From JBDKUD01 sp039679805 (GTDB lineage: Bacteria; Bacillota; Syntrophomonadia; Syntrophomonadales; Syntrophomonadaceae), in NCBI GenBank assembly GCA_039679805.1, contig JBDKUD010000325.1:1-6203 (forward strand): 6,203 nt of DNA, given 5' to 3'. Under the pieces are notes generated by a model. The model saw nothing but the letters and a program-made list of their open reading frames with translations, was not told the origin of the DNA and made no database searches. Shown here in pieces: positions 5,787-6,203 of the stretch. The translations under genes and the position numbers were made by a program. Position 1 is the stretch's first letter. Each line of letters begins with the position of its first letter.

Positions 5787-5806
5787 GCCGCCGTTTCACA
5801 AGACAC

Positions 5807-6203
5807 TTAGAACATCGCACTAAGTGATTTTTTTTCTTTTTTTGCATTCGAATCTTTGTTTTCAGCAGCTTCACGGTTGGGTCTGGTCATTTTTGAAGTC
5901 CCTTCCAGAACCGCTCCTTCTTCGATAGTAATTACGCTTGAAGTTACATCTCCATTAACAACTCCCGTGGAAGTTATTTCAAATCTGCCCCGGGCTTGGA
6001 CATTACCATCAATAGCCCCGGCTACCATAATATTCTCAACTTTGATGCCACCTTTTATTTTACCCTTTTCTCCTATTAGGATATCTCCTTTAACATCCAG
6101 TTCCCCTTCAATTTTTCCGTCAACCCGGATTGATCCCGAAGAAAATATTTGCCCTTTTATTTCCATTCCCTGGGAAATAAGGCTTTCGATATTTTCATAT
6201 TTG
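5807..6203 (-). CDS. Bactofilin family protein (partial, N-terminus outside window)
   Basis: Bactofilins (DUF583) are small beta-helical proteins that polymerise without nucleotides into membrane-associated cytoskeletal filaments, often acting in cell shape or wall synthesis. The window shows 131 residues to the TAA at 5807-5809. The repeating beta-helix pattern is clear: IRVDGKIEGELDVKGDILIGEKGKIKGGIKVENIMVAGAIDGNVQARGRFEI, followed by a charged Lys/Glu-rich C-terminal tail ending SLSAMF. The frame is open to the right edge, and the residues before ATG 6166, KYENIESLISQG, match the usual bactofilin N-terminal motif (K-IETLIG-G-), so that ATG is internal and the true start lies just outside the window. 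Neighbouring wall-peptidase or second bactofilin genes, common in such loci, cannot be seen. The GC-rich palindromic element begins 20 bp after its stop. Confidence 0.93.
   Translation of the reverse strand, partial: KYENIESLISQGMEIKGQIFSSGSIRVDGKIEGELDVKGDILIGEKGKIKGGIKVENIMVAGAIDGNVQARGRFEITSTGVVNGDVTSSVITIEEGAVLEGTSKMTRPNREAAENKDSNAKKEKKSLSAMF

Noticed and set aside
5547..5810. Open frames at 5547-5765 (minus) and 5592-5810 (plus) within the GC-rich element
   Set aside because: High GC content removes stop codons by chance, and the translations are low-complexity. The palindromic structure explains the sequence better.

Overview
The window looks like chromosomal DNA from a spore-forming, selenocysteine-using Firmicute, most likely an anaerobic clostridial lineage of the Peptococcaceae/Desulfotomaculum kind. 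The evidence is a sporulation-specific YyaC/DUF1256 gene, the selenocysteine genes selA and selB, strong AGGAGG-type ribosome binding sites and moderate-to-low GC outside one element. The lineage is inference. yyaC and bactofilin-type genes often lie near parAB and the replication origin in Firmicutes, so this may be an origin-proximal segment, but no origin genes are visible here.

Layout from left to right. Positions 1-1280 (minus) hold the N-terminal two thirds of SelB, cut by the left edge. Positions 1281-1565 are an unusual selA-selB spacer, bounded by a two-part inverted repeat and filled with smaller AT-rich palindromes. Positions 1566-2963 (minus) encode SelA. Positions 2965 to about 4038 (minus) encode a YkvI-family membrane protein, one base ahead of selA. 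Positions 4039-4226 are a divergent control region with an inverted repeat and a forespore-type promoter for yyaC. Positions 4227-4862 (plus) encode YyaC. Positions 4859-5509 (minus) encode a COG1926-type phosphoribosyltransferase whose end overlaps the yyaC end by 4 bp. Positions 5573-5786 are a GC-rich, highly palindromic element. Positions 5807-6203 (minus) are a bactofilin that runs off the right edge.

How the genes work together. SelA converts Ser-tRNA(Sec) to Sec-tRNA(Sec), and SelB delivers it to UGA codons, so these two are one pathway. The membrane protein ahead of selA is probably cotranscribed with it, but a role in selenium supply is only a possibility. YyaC is read the other way and seems controlled separately by a sporulation sigma factor. 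Bactofilin and the phosphoribosyltransferase are separated by the palindromic element.

Four starts or ends need care. The phosphoribosyltransferase probably starts at TTG 5509, not at the GTG at 5806, which would translate the repeat element. YyaC probably starts at 4227, not 4167. The bactofilin frame stays open to the window edge, so ATG 6166 is internal. The membrane protein has its best ribosome binding site placed for an ATC codon at 4053. The most interesting unexplained items are the GC-rich palindromic element and the selA-selB spacer element.
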